NCBI RefSeq assembly: GCF_017354985.1
Contig: NZ_CP071501.1
Location: 701,501-765,500 of the forward strand
Direction of reading: 5' to 3'
DNA: 64,000 nt
DNA from: Shewanella cyperi
GTDB lineage: Bacteria > Pseudomonadota > Gammaproteobacteria > Enterobacterales > Shewanellaceae
The notes below the pieces were generated by a model. The model was not told the origin of the DNA, searched no databases, and worked only from the letters and a program-made list of their open reading frames with translations. The position numbers and the translations under genes are program-made. Positions 44,669 to 53,586 of the stretch are shown piece after piece (the first letter of the stretch is position 1; each line of letters begins with the position of its first letter).

Positions 44669-45439
44669 ATGAAATCAATTTATAAATATTCGCTGGTCGC
44701 CCTGGCCGTAGTTGGTCTATCTGCTTGTAATCAAGAACAAAAAGTAAAAGAAGAAGCAGCGCCTGCAACCGTGCTGACCACAGATGCCCAAAAAGAAGCC
44801 TACAGCGTAGGTGCCTCCATTGGCCGCTACATGGCCGGTCACATCAAGGAGCAGGAAGAACTGGGTATGCCGGTTGACCGCGCCCTGATCGTGGAAGGTT
44901 TCAGCAATGGTCTGAACGGCGAGCTCAAACTGAACGAAGAAGAAATCCAGACAGTACTGCAAAACCTGGACAAGAAGCTGAATGACAAGCGTACCGAGCA
45001 AGCTCAGGCGCTGGCAGCCAAGAACCTGGAAGAAAGCAAGAAATTCCTGGAAACCAACAAGGCCAAAGAAGGCGTAACCACCACTGAATCCGGTCTGCAG
45101 TACGAAGTGCTGACCGCCGGTACCGGTGACAAGCCCGCCGCCGAAGACACGGTTGAAGTGCACTATGTGGGCACGCTGATCGACGGCACCGAATTTGACA
45201 GCTCTTACAAGCGTGGCGAAACCGCCAAGTTCCCGCTGAACCGCGTGATTGCCGGCTGGACCGAAGGTGTGCAACTGATGCCTGTAGGTTCCAAGTACCG
45301 TTTCGTGATCCCAGCCGAGTTGGCCTACGGCGAGCGTGACACAGGCACCATCCCTGCCAACTCTACCCTGATCTTCGAAGTGGAGCTGATCTCCATCGAG
45401 AAGGCCCAGGCCGCTGCCACCGATGGCGCTGCCAAATAA
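44669..45439 (+). CDS. fkpA: FKBP-type peptidyl-prolyl isomerase
   Basis: A 256-residue Mip/FkpA-type isomerase. A signal peptide with lipobox LSAC near residue 20 suggests a lipoprotein form. A helical dimerisation domain (residues 40-135) leads to the FKBP domain (about 150-245) with DGTEFDSSYKRGE, VIAGWTEGVQLMPVG and AELAYGERD. It assists folding in the periplasm. A strong terminator follows. Confidence 0.94.
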   Translation: MKSIYKYSLVALAVVGLSACNQEQKVKEEAAPATVLTTDAQKEAYSVGASIGRYMAGHIKEQEELGMPVDRALIVEGFSNGLNGELKLNEEEIQTVLQNLDKKLNDKRTEQAQALAAKNLEESKKFLETNKAKEGVTTTESGLQYEVLTAGTGDKPAAEDTVEVHYVGTLIDGTEFDSSYKRGETAKFPLNRVIAGWTEGVQLMPVGSKYRFVIPAELAYGERDTGTIPANSTLIFEVELISIEKAQAAATDGAAK

Positions 45440-45464
45440 GGCTTAAATCTGAATCACTCAGGTT

Positions 45465-45493
45465 AAAAAAAGGACGCTTAGGCGTCCTTTTTT
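45465..45493 (+). terminator. Terminator of fkpA
   Basis: Stem AAAGGACGC / GCGTCCTTT with loop TTAG and a long T-run. Confidence 0.92.
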
Positions 45494-45608
45494 GTTTTAC
45501 CGTTCACTTTACCGTAAAAATGACCCGTGCAGCATTGTGCAAACCCTTGTATCAGGAGTAATAATAACTGAGTTCTCCTTTTACTAATCCCAAGGCACCG
45601 GAGTCACC

Positions 45609-47051
45609 ATGAGAGAAGTCGAGTTCCGTTCCATAGACAAACTCTTCATCAAGATGTCCATCAACGACAAGATGTGGGTCATCTTTTTGCTGTTTTTACT
45701 GTCACTGGGAGTGACAGCCGGATTGAGATATTCCGACGCCCTGGATGGCATAGAACACACCTCGGCCATTGCCGCCGAATACCGTCTGCGGGGGGTGCTC
45801 GAAACCCTGGAAGCCAATGGTCAGTTGGAGCAGGCCGAAGCCCATAACCTGAGACGCCAATCCAGTCTGAGCGAGCCGATTTTCGGCAGGGACAGTGTTA
45901 CCGTCAGCCTGCGCGCCGGCAACGGTGAGGTCTATGCCCTGACGGAAAACGTCCGCGGATTGGAGGCATCGGCCCGCAGCACCGCCATGACCGGCTTTTG
46001 GCTGACCTTCCTGTGGGTGTTGCCCTTTGCCCTGTTTCTTTATTGGGTGGCTACCTTTATCGGCGGGGCTCTGTGGGTGCTCTATACCACCACGGAGAAG
46101 ATTGGCTCAGGGGATTTGACCTCGCGCCTGGGTTTTCACCCCGGCCGGGATGAGTTCGGCACCATAGGTTGTGCCCTCGACAAGGCCATGGACACGCTCA
46201 CCGAGCTGGTGAAGGTGGTCAAGCAAAACGCCGATACCCTGGGGCAGACCTCGGGTTCGTTCGAGCGCGAAATGAAGCAGAGCCAACAGCAAATTAACCG
46301 CCAGTACACCTCGCTGGACTCGGTGGCCACCGCCATGGAAGAAATGACAGCTTCCGCCCAGGAGGTGTCCAATATCTCCCGCCAGGCCTCGGCCCAGGCC
46401 GAGCAGGACGCTTCCCAGGTGCAGGCCAGCTTCCAGCGGGTGCAGAAGGCGATTCATGACGTGAACCAGCTGTCGCAACTGATAGAGCAGGCCTCCAGCT
46501 CGGTGGCCAGCCTCAACGTCAACACCACCCAGATTAACGAAGTGATCACCACGATCAACGCCATTTCCGAGCAGACCAACCTGCTGGCACTGAACGCCGC
46601 CATCGAGGCGGCCCGCGCCGGTGAACAGGGACGGGGCTTTGCCGTGGTGGCCGATGAGGTGCGTACCCTGGCGAGCCGCACCCAGGCAGCCACGGTGGAA
46701 ATTCAGGCCATGATTGAGAAATTGCAGGCCGAGAGTCGCAATATTGCCGGGATCACAGAGAAAACCGTCAGCCAGGCCCAGGCCAGCAGCGGCGTGATAG
46801 CCGAAATCGGCAAGGACGTGACCGCCATCGCCGACTCGGCCCGCACCATCAATGATATGAGCGTGCAGATTTCCACCTCAGCGGAGGAGCAAAGCAGCGT
46901 CGCCAACAGCATAGCCGCGGAGCTGAGCGATATCCGCAGCCAGTCCAATACCATCAGGGAAGTGGCCGAACAGTCGGCGACCGGCGTCGCTCGCCTGTCC
47001 GAGGCCTCGCGATCTCTGGGCAAGATCCTCGCCCGTTATCGCACCAACTGA
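45609..47051 (+). CDS. Methyl-accepting chemotaxis protein
   Basis: A 480-residue receptor with one membrane helix at about 20-40, a short periplasmic part of about 85 residues, a second hydrophobic stretch (125-160), a HAMP region (SGDLTSRLG) and the signalling tip [19 protein letters not shown]. It reports to CheA/CheW. The sensor domain is small and of unknown ligand. GGAG lies 5 bases before the ATG. Confidence 0.93.
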   Translation: MREVEFRSIDKLFIKMSINDKMWVIFLLFLLSLGVTAGLRYSDALDGIEHTSAIAAEYRLRGVLETLEANGQLEQAEAHNLRRQSSLSEPIFGRDSVTVSLRAGNGEVYALTENVRGLEASARSTAMTGFWLTFLWVLPFALFLYWVATFIGGALWVLYTTTEKIGSGDLTSRLGFHPGRDEFGTIGCALDKAMDTLTELVKVVKQNADTLGQTSGSFEREMKQSQQQINRQYTSLDSVATAMEEMTASAQEVSNISRQASAQAEQDASQVQASFQRVQKAIHDVNQLSQLIEQASSSVASLNVNTTQINEVITTINAISEQTNLLALNAAIEAARAGEQGRGFAVVADEVRTLASRTQAATVEIQAMIEKLQAESRNIAGITEKTVSQAQASSGVIAEIGKDVTAIADSARTINDMSVQISTSAEEQSSVANSIAAELSDIRSQSNTIREVAEQSATGVARLSEASRSLGKILARYRTN

Positions 47052-47064
47052 GCCACAGGCAAGG

Positions 47065-47093
47065 AAAAAGGACGCCCCGGCGTCCTTTTTTTT
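47065..47093 (+). terminator. Terminator of the chemoreceptor gene
   Basis: Stem GGACGCC / GGCGTCC with flanking A and T runs. Confidence 0.92.
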
Positions 47094-47137
47094 TGGCTTT
47101 CCAAGCAAACCTCATCTGCGTGGGGGCTGGCTGGATG

Positions 47138-47333
47138 CCCACGATTTTAGCCGCTGGCAAAGCGGCTATCTTTTGTTGCTGCAAAACATCAACCATCTGA
47201 TGCCATTAATCACTTGCAGTGGGCTTTCGCACTGCTACCCCAGTGACACGCTGTAAACCCTTCCCTGGGCGCTCAGCGGCGACTTCCCTGTCGCCGATGG
47301 TCACTGGTGCAGCAGTGCCTAAGTGGGTGTTCC
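47138..47333 (+). repeat. 196-bp direct repeat, first copy
   Basis: Runs from CCCACGATTTTAGCCGC to GTGGGTGTTCC. It includes a GCCGCT/AGCGGC-type hairpin and the CACTGCTACCCCAGTGAC arm. Confidence 0.85.
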
Positions 47334-47924
47334 ACTACAGCCAATACGGTACTGGCGAAGAATTTCGAAGGTGTATGGAATGCTTGAAGATTGCACCCGC
47401 ATCTTCCCCCCTTCGGAGCCGCTGACGACTGCATGGATGCAGGAGTTAGGACGAAGCAGGAGCCAGAGTCGAGGACGTTGCTGAAAATGGCGTGGCGAGG
47501 GCGAATGCTTGCCTGCGGCAAGCGTGCTTATGAGCGCGAGGCATGGATGCCGAGCTGGCAGTTGTCCATGGATGGATTTGGATACCGAAGCTGTAGCATG
47601 ACCAAGCTCAAGAGACCCACGACTATCTGCCGCTGGTACAGCGGCTATCTTTTGCTTTGTCATAGCATCCGACATTGGATGCAATCAATCACCTGCGGTG
47701 GGCTTTCGCACTGCTACCCCAGTGACACGGCGACTCTTGGCTTAAAAAGAAGCGTCCCTGGAGCCTCCCCTCACCATCCATGGCTCGGACGGTCACTGGT
47801 GCAGCAGTGCCTAAGTGGGTGTTCCACTCCAGCCAATACGGAACTTGCTAAGAATTTTGAAGATGTAACATAAAGCCTGAAAATTACACCTGCATCTTCC
47901 CCCCTTCGGAGCCGCCGAGGACGT

Positions 47925-48013
47925 TGCTGAAAATGGCGTGGCGAGGCTTGGATGCCGAAGCAGCGCCAGTCGAATCAGGGATGAGCGTCTGGCGCGTTAG
48001 CCAATTTTCAGCA
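47925..48013 (+). repeat. 89-bp MITE-like element, copy B
   Basis: Starts TGCTGAAAAT and ends ATTTTCAGCA, inverted relative to 34661-34749 and almost identical. Its inner hairpin GCGCCAG/CTGGCGC is at 47963-47995. Confidence 0.8.
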
Positions 48014-48138
48014 TAAGGCTGAGGGGCTGTCGGCTCCGTCGGGGGGCGGCAGGGAGATCCAAGAGGGGCTTGCTGTTGAGCCCCTTTTGGCCGGGTGTGG
48101 GTTGGAGACCCACGACTTTCAGCCGCTGGCACAGCGGC
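47925..48138 (-). ncRNA. Structured element copy 3
   Basis: Read on the minus strand: hairpin 1 (48122-48138, GCCGCT/AGCGGC), hairpin 2 (48097-48113, GTGGGT/ACCCAC), hairpin 3 (48064-48085, AGGGGCT/AGCCCCT with 8-base loop), GACGGAGCC, then the 89-bp element. The order is the same as in the other three loci. Confidence 0.55.
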
Positions 48139-48305
48139 TATCTTTTGCTGCTGCACAACATCAACCATCTGATGCCATTAATCACTTGCAGTGGGCTTTC
48201 GCACTGCTACCCCAGTGACACGCTGTAAACCCTTCCCTGGGCGCTCAGCGGCGACTTCCCTGTCGCCGATAGTCACTGGTGCAGCAGTGCCCAAATAGGT
48301 GTTCC
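48109..48305 (+). repeat. 196-bp direct repeat, second copy
   Basis: Same order and nearly the same sequence as 47138-47333, and placed directly after the structured element copy 3. The similarity implies a recent duplication. Confidence 0.85.
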
Positions 48306-48521
48306 TCTCGGGCTTTAGAGTTGCATTTAACTAAAAGAATCAATGCACATCATTTTTCTCTAAGCTTTTGAATGCTCCGACAAAGCGAACAGCATACGCC
48401 AGAGAGTCTCAGTGAGCGGCCGGTGACATGCTTTGCTTTAAGGCTAGGAATAGATTCAGCTTACCTATAAACTTGGCTCTAATTTTGAAATTATCCCATA
48501 CGTCATTAACGAAATAGTAAT

Positions 48522-48893
48522 ATGAAAAATCCATATGAGAATACCGATCATGTTGGACCTTATTTTTTTGTAAAGGCGGGTGTTATGCCGATCGCATCAA
48601 TGCACGCGGGGCTTTTTTTTATGCTTAGCGGTCATTTGATTGCTGCGGGTGTTTGCTCACTGATATTTTTATTGTTTTTCTCAAGCAGTGATGAGATTAA
48701 ACTTCTTAAATATGATAGTGATTTCAGAGAGTCTTTTGCTTACACATACATATCAAGTGGTCTGTATACTTTGTTAGTGGCTTGGTTAGATTTATTTTAT
48801 GCAATGGGATTGCTGATGATAGTTGATGTATTCTGGGCTATTCATTTATATGATGTTTATGAGAGAGTGTATTTCGAAGCCAATAAAAAGTAG
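48522..48893 (+). CDS. Small membrane protein of unknown function
   Basis: A 123-residue protein with about three hydrophobic segments (residues 20-50, 72-90, 92-110) and a charged tail. No family recognised. It is strongly AT-rich with rare-codon-like use, in the islet right after the repeat cluster. No convincing ribosome site is seen. The next gene begins just downstream. Confidence 0.6.
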   Translation: MKNPYENTDHVGPYFFVKAGVMPIASMHAGLFFMLSGHLIAAGVCSLIFLLFFSSSDEIKLLKYDSDFRESFAYTYISSGLYTLLVAWLDLFYAMGLLMIVDVFWAIHLYDVYERVYFEANKK

Positions 48894-48906
48894 TCAGCAA
48901 AAATTT

Positions 48907-49506
48907 ATGGGTATGGTAATGGATAGAGCAGTAATTTCATTGTTCCTTTTATTTTCAACCTTTAAGGCTATTGCATGTAGCAGCATTGATGATATTAATA
49001 ATTTAGTTAGTGAAGCTAAAGTTATTATTGAACCTGCAGAAGATTTGTTAGCCGAGTTGGATTTGAAACTGTATGAGGGGCCAGGAAAGGTAAACGCATA
49101 TGGTTTCTCTAAAACGGATATTGATTCATTGGAAAACTGGCACAATATGGCAAACTTTTATGCCACTACCGTTAGAGCTAATGTCAGCCGTCAGAAGTAC
49201 AAAAAAAGAACGTACATTATAGAGGAAGACGTTGATATTGGAGTTAGTCTTAATGAATTTTTTGCCAAAGCTGCTTCTAATATTTTGGAGGGTGATGCTG
49301 AAGAAATATGTGACATCCTAATGTATTTTCCTAATTTTATGCTTCATCTTAATAAAGAGGTTTATATCTCAAAGAATAATCAAGATGTTATTGTTATAAA
49401 GTTTATAAAACAGCCGTTGATGATTGGTGTAATAACAAGAAAGGCTAATGGTAAATACAGCATAGAGCAAATCATTGAGACTGAGCTAAATGAAGTTGGT
49501 GAGTAA
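48907..49506 (+). CDS. Exported protein of unknown function
   Basis: A 199-residue protein with an N-terminal hydrophobic stretch (AVISLFLLFSTFKAIAC) that reads as a signal peptide or lipobox-like end. The rest is soluble and helical, with DAEEICDILMYFPNFMLHLNK and a C-terminal strand region (DVIVIKFIKQPLMIGVI). Start chosen at 48907, after the upstream stop; 48919 is equally possible. AT-rich, unknown family; likely co-transcribed with the preceding gene. Confidence 0.6.
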   Translation: MGMVMDRAVISLFLLFSTFKAIACSSIDDINNLVSEAKVIIEPAEDLLAELDLKLYEGPGKVNAYGFSKTDIDSLENWHNMANFYATTVRANVSRQKYKKRTYIIEEDVDIGVSLNEFFAKAASNILEGDAEEICDILMYFPNFMLHLNKEVYISKNNQDVIVIKFIKQPLMIGVITRKANGKYSIEQIIETELNEVGE

Positions 49507-49661
49507 ATCTATTCTTGAATGATGTGATGCTAGATAACACTCGAATTGATGATTATAAAAGACTTGATGCCCAGTGAATCACCTTATTCAATAAATTCAC
49601 AGCCAATAAATAGTATTGACCTGAGTGACTGAGACAAACGTTAACAGATTCCCCTGTCAAT

Positions 49662-49695
49662 AAAAAAGCCACTTCCTTTTGGAGGTGGCTTTTTT
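49662..49695. terminator. Bidirectional terminator between the AT-rich islet and the aminopeptidase gene
   Basis: Stem AAAAAAGCCACTTCC with GGAGGTGGCTTTTTT (one G-U pair) and T-runs on both strands. It marks the right edge of the islet. Confidence 0.9.
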
Positions 49696-49735
49696 GTTGG
49701 GGAAGGGGAAAGGGGCTGACCTCAGCCCCGGGTCC

Positions 49736-52363
49736 TCAACCTTGGGGTAAGCCCCGCCTGATCATCAGGCAACGCTCTTCTTGCTGGCGGGTGTTGAGCA
49801 GGGCGCGACGCAGGCCGCTGGACAGGTTGGTTTTACTGTCCAGCACTTGGCTCAACTGATCTATACCTTCGCGGCTGCACTGGGTCGGGATCAGCTGCAC
49901 ATAGCTGCGCATAAACACAGGGCCGCGCTTGTCCATTTCCGTCAGTTGCGACAGGCGCTCGTCGGCGCTGGCCTGGCTCAGCAGTTGTTGCTCCGGCGGG
50001 TACAGGGCGCCCATGGCGGGTCTGAGCTTGGGGAAGGGCTCGCTGCCGAGGTGAATTTTCTGCAGCCAGCGGCGCTTGATGGCGGCCTCCGGGCGCTGGG
50101 CCTCGGCGCTGATGGCGGCCTTTTGGCCGGCATCTGAGGGATCCCGCGTCAGTTCGTCCTGGATCAAGGTGGCGCTGTCGGGGGCATCGAGGCGATTGAG
50201 GCGGGCGATAATGGCCCAGCGCAGGTCCTGGTCCAGTGTCAGCCCGAGAATACTGGCGCGGCCTTCCAGCAGCTGACGCAGATGCTCGCTGGCGTCCTTG
50301 CCATAGGCCAGTTCAATCCAGGCCTCGAACCAGCTGCGCTGCAGATCATGCTGGCCCTTGCTCTCCATGGTTTTGCGCAGGCTCATTTGCGACAGGGCCA
50401 GCAGGGCGTTGCGGCTATAGTGGCCATCGTTGACCGATGCCTGCAGGTAGTCGGCGGATCGCAGCAGACTGGAGATGATCTGGGCCGACAACTGTTCATC
50501 CTGCTCCGCCGGGGCGTTGACCAGGGCGGTGGCTATGTATTGATCCAGACCCAGCTGGCCGTCGTTGACGCTGTCCCACAGGCTTTGCCACAGCATGGCC
50601 CGCAGCATGGGATCTTCAACCTTGCCCAGGGCCTGTTTGGCGGTGGCAAAGGAGCGATCGTTGAGCACCACCTTGACGAAGCCCCAGTCACCGTAGTTGG
50701 GATAGACCAGATCCGGGCAGGGCAGGCCTTCCAGGGCCGGCACCCGGGTACGCTCGCCCTTGTAAGTGACCTGCTGCAACTGGGTGCGTTCCAGCTCGCG
50801 GCGGTTGGCCTGGAACAGCGCCACCTGCACCTTTTGCTCCCTGAGTGTAGGCAGGTCAGCGGGGGCGCTCTGGGTCAGGCTGAAAAAGCTGATTTTGCCG
50901 GACTCACACACCAGTTCGGTTTTGAGGTTGTTCACTCCGGCGCTGTAGAGCCAGTCGCGGGTCCATTGGCTCAGGTCGCGACCTGCGGCCTGGCCCAGGC
51001 TGGCAATAAAGTCATCCAGGGTGGCATTTTGCCAGGCATAGGTTTGCAGATACTGGGACACACCGCGGCGGAAGGTCTCTTCCCCCAGCAGGTGGCGCAG
51101 CTGTTTCAGTACAGAGGCACCTTTTTGGTAGGTGATGGCGTCTATGTTGTCGAAGGCATTGGCCGTGGTGGCCACAGGTACTTCTATGGGGTGGGTGGTC
51201 ACCAGGCTGTCCTGCTCATAGGCGCGCTGCTTGCCCTTGGCATAGAAGCTTTGCCAGGCGTGTTTGAATTCGGTGGACTCGGCCAGGGCCAGGGTGCCCA
51301 TAAAGGAGGCAAAGCTTTCGTTCAGCCACAGGCCATTCCACCACTTCATGGTGACCAGATCGCCAAACCACTGGTGGGCCATCTCGTGCATTATCACCCC
51401 GGCGAGGCTCTGCTTCTGGTCGCTGCTCATGGCCGAGCTGGACAGGAAGTGACCCTCGGCGAAGGTGATGGCCCCGGCGTTTTCCATGGCGCCGTAGAGG
51501 AAGTCGGGCACCAGCAGTTGATCGTACTTGCCAAAGGGATAGGCAATGCCGAAGTAATCATCGAAAAATTTGAGCCCGGCGCTGGTGTAGCTGAACCAAT
51601 CCTCGGGATTGACCTGGGCCGCCACCGACTGACGGGCAAACAGGCGCATGGGGTAGGGGCCGCGGCTATCTTCCCATACCCGGTAAGGACCGGCGTGCAT
51701 GGAGAAGTTGTAAGGGCTGAGTTTGGCCGTGGCCGGGAAGTGCCAGCGGCGGCGCTCACCCTGATCTTCAATCTGCTGCTCGCGGGTGGCACTGACCACC
51801 TGCCAGTCGGCGGGGGCCGTGACAGTCAGTTGGTAGCTGGCCTTGAGATCCGGCTGGTCAAACAGGGCAAACATCTGCTGGGCGGCAGCAGGTTCGAAAT
51901 GGGAGTAGAGGTACACCTTGCCATCGACCGGATCGACAAAGCGATGCAGGCCCTCGCCATTGGTACTGTGCTTGCGGCTGAACTGCACCTCAATGCTGTT
52001 TTCGCCCTTATTGAGCAGCTTGCCGCTGATCTCAAAATAGCTGCCGTTGTACTTGGGGTAGAGCTTGTTGCCGTTGATGCTGAAACTTTTGACCTGGGCC
52101 TGATTGAGATCCAGGGTCAGAAAGCCCTCAGTGTCCGCCAACTCGAAGCTGACCTTGCTGATGGCATTGAAGCTTTCAGCGCCCGTGAGGTCAAAATCCA
52201 GCTCGTAGCGGACATTGCTGACGCGCGCCGAGCGCTCGGCGGCCTGCTCTGCGCTGATAAAGGCGCTGCCATCGCGCTTGGTGGGATCAAAATGTGGGGT
52301 AACGGCACAGGAAAACAGGTTGCCAAGTGCCAGCGCCAGCACAGCGGTCTTAAACAGCTTCAC
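49736..52363 (-). CDS. M1-family aminopeptidase, lipoprotein form
   Basis: An 875-residue zinc aminopeptidase (PepN-like). The N-terminus LALALGNLFSCAV suggests a lipoprotein, so it acts at the envelope. It has the substrate-binding GAMENAG near residue 290 and zinc motif HEMAHQWFGDL with WLNESFASF near 325-350. A large helical C-terminal domain follows. It removes N-terminal residues from peptides and may feed amino-acid scavenging. Confidence 0.92.
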   Translation of the reverse strand: MKLFKTAVLALALGNLFSCAVTPHFDPTKRDGSAFISAEQAAERSARVSNVRYELDFDLTGAESFNAISKVSFELADTEGFLTLDLNQAQVKSFSINGNKLYPKYNGSYFEISGKLLNKGENSIEVQFSRKHSTNGEGLHRFVDPVDGKVYLYSHFEPAAAQQMFALFDQPDLKASYQLTVTAPADWQVVSATREQQIEDQGERRRWHFPATAKLSPYNFSMHAGPYRVWEDSRGPYPMRLFARQSVAAQVNPEDWFSYTSAGLKFFDDYFGIAYPFGKYDQLLVPDFLYGAMENAGAITFAEGHFLSSSAMSSDQKQSLAGVIMHEMAHQWFGDLVTMKWWNGLWLNESFASFMGTLALAESTEFKHAWQSFYAKGKQRAYEQDSLVTTHPIEVPVATTANAFDNIDAITYQKGASVLKQLRHLLGEETFRRGVSQYLQTYAWQNATLDDFIASLGQAAGRDLSQWTRDWLYSAGVNNLKTELVCESGKISFFSLTQSAPADLPTLREQKVQVALFQANRRELERTQLQQVTYKGERTRVPALEGLPCPDLVYPNYGDWGFVKVVLNDRSFATAKQALGKVEDPMLRAMLWQSLWDSVNDGQLGLDQYIATALVNAPAEQDEQLSAQIISSLLRSADYLQASVNDGHYSRNALLALSQMSLRKTMESKGQHDLQRSWFEAWIELAYGKDASEHLRQLLEGRASILGLTLDQDLRWAIIARLNRLDAPDSATLIQDELTRDPSDAGQKAAISAEAQRPEAAIKRRWLQKIHLGSEPFPKLRPAMGALYPPEQQLLSQASADERLSQLTEMDKRGPVFMRSYVQLIPTQCSREGIDQLSQVLDSKTNLSSGLRRALLNTRQQEERCLMIRRGLPQG

Positions 52364-52453
52364 GTTGGGGATCCTTGAGTTCGGGATTATTTTTTGGCGC
52401 TTACACTACCCCAAGCCAAGGGGCTTTGCCAGCCCCTTACCGTCGCTGTGGCC

Positions 52454-53473
52454 TCAGCTGTTGAGGGCTATGTGCAGACCGCCCCCCGGCAGCGACCGTG
52501 AGATGTTCTTTATCTGGTACATGCGGTTGTCGGCCGTATCCATCAGGCTGTTGATATCCAGCCCATCGCCGGGGAAAAAGGCCACCCCTATGCTGGCCCT
52601 GAGCTGATGGCTTTCTCCCTCGAAAGTGAAAGGCTTGGCAATGGTCTGTTGCAGACGCTCCAATATCGAATGGATCTCATGATCCTGGGCCAGGGGGGTA
52701 AGCAGTATACCGAATTCGTCACCACCTAGGCGCGCCACAGTGTCCGTGGTGCGGGCGGCTGTCTGCAACCTGTGGGCAAATTCTATCAATATGGCGTCAC
52801 CGGTTCTGTGGCCGAAATTGTCGTTGATGGCCTTGAGGCCATCCATGTCCACCATAAAGATGGCGGCGGGCCGGGGGGGAGTGCGGCTGTTGCGGGTGAG
52901 TTGTCTCAGCCTGTCCATAAACACCGAGCGGTTGGCGAGGTCGGTCATGCTGTCATGGGTGGCGCGAAAATAGAGATCGCTCTCATGGTACTCGCTGGCA
53001 TGGTACATGGCAGCGCTTATCACGTCGGACAGCATGCCCAGCAGCTCTGTGTCGGACTGACTGAAATGCCTGGGCGTGGCCGAATAGGCCTTGATAACCC
53101 CGACATTGCGACCCTCGTGATTCAGCGGCATCACCAGCATGGAGCAGACCCCGACCTTGCGGCAGGCTTCGCGATCGACCCTGTCGTCGGTTTCGCTGTC
53201 GCTGCACATCAAAATTTCACCGGTGCGGACGCTGAGGCCGGAGAAACTGCTGTTCAGCGCCAGCCTCAGTCCCAGATGTTTGCTGGCGCTACCGGCGGCG
53301 GCTCTGTAAACCATCTCGTCACCTTCCACCAATTCGACCACGGCGCCGTCCGAGTTGATCAGTGACAGGACGGATTCCACCACGCAGTCCATGACGTTTG
53401 CCAATTCAAATCCCTGTTTGGCGAGTGCAGATTGGATCCCGATTATCTGCAAAAGTTGGGCTTTGCTTGGCAT
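52454..53473 (-). CDS. GAF-GGDEF diguanylate cyclase
   Basis: A 339-residue soluble enzyme. A GAF domain (about 15-160) precedes a GGDEF domain with the intact motif LGGDEFG. An inhibitory RxxD site lies five residues before it (RTTD), so product feedback is expected. It makes cyclic di-GMP in response to a small ligand or redox cue. ATG 53473 is preferred over the ATG 6 codons upstream. Confidence 0.92.
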   Translation of the reverse strand: MPSKAQLLQIIGIQSALAKQGFELANVMDCVVESVLSLINSDGAVVELVEGDEMVYRAAAGSASKHLGLRLALNSSFSGLSVRTGEILMCSDSETDDRVDREACRKVGVCSMLVMPLNHEGRNVGVIKAYSATPRHFSQSDTELLGMLSDVISAAMYHASEYHESDLYFRATHDSMTDLANRSVFMDRLRQLTRNSRTPPRPAAIFMVDMDGLKAINDNFGHRTGDAILIEFAHRLQTAARTTDTVARLGGDEFGILLTPLAQDHEIHSILERLQQTIAKPFTFEGESHQLRASIGVAFFPGDGLDINSLMDTADNRMYQIKNISRSLPGGGLHIALNS

Positions 53474-53586
53474 GGGAGCCTCATGTTGCAATTGTTATTG
53501 CTAAAGTGTGTACCGGGACGGCGGCGAACTCAACCCGACATGCCTGTTGAATAAGCCGCCCACTTGGAATGAGAGACCCAATTGCA

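Larger units (their letters stand above)
47100..48310 (+). repeat. Composite intergenic repeat cluster, copy 3
   Basis: About 1.2 kb of non-coding DNA built from three partial copies of one unit. A 196-bp segment at 47138-47333 returns at 48109-48305 with only scattered changes. A third copy (about 47633-47840) shares both halves but has a different middle. A 30-bp block at 47471-47500 is repeated exactly at 47917-47946. Internal arms (GCACTGCT...CAGTGAC and its complement) flank a smaller hairpin CGGCGA/TCGCCG. Reading frames through this cluster have no family features. Confidence 0.85.

Noticed and set aside
47391..47873. A 160-codon reading frame in the repeat cluster
   Set aside because: It crosses several repeat blocks and hairpins, shares sequence with other non-coding copies in other frames, and has no domain or ribosome site.
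48306..49661. attC sites flanking the third AT-rich islet
   Set aside because: I looked for paired GTTRRRY/RYYYAAC ends and found none convincing, so I do not call it a cassette region.
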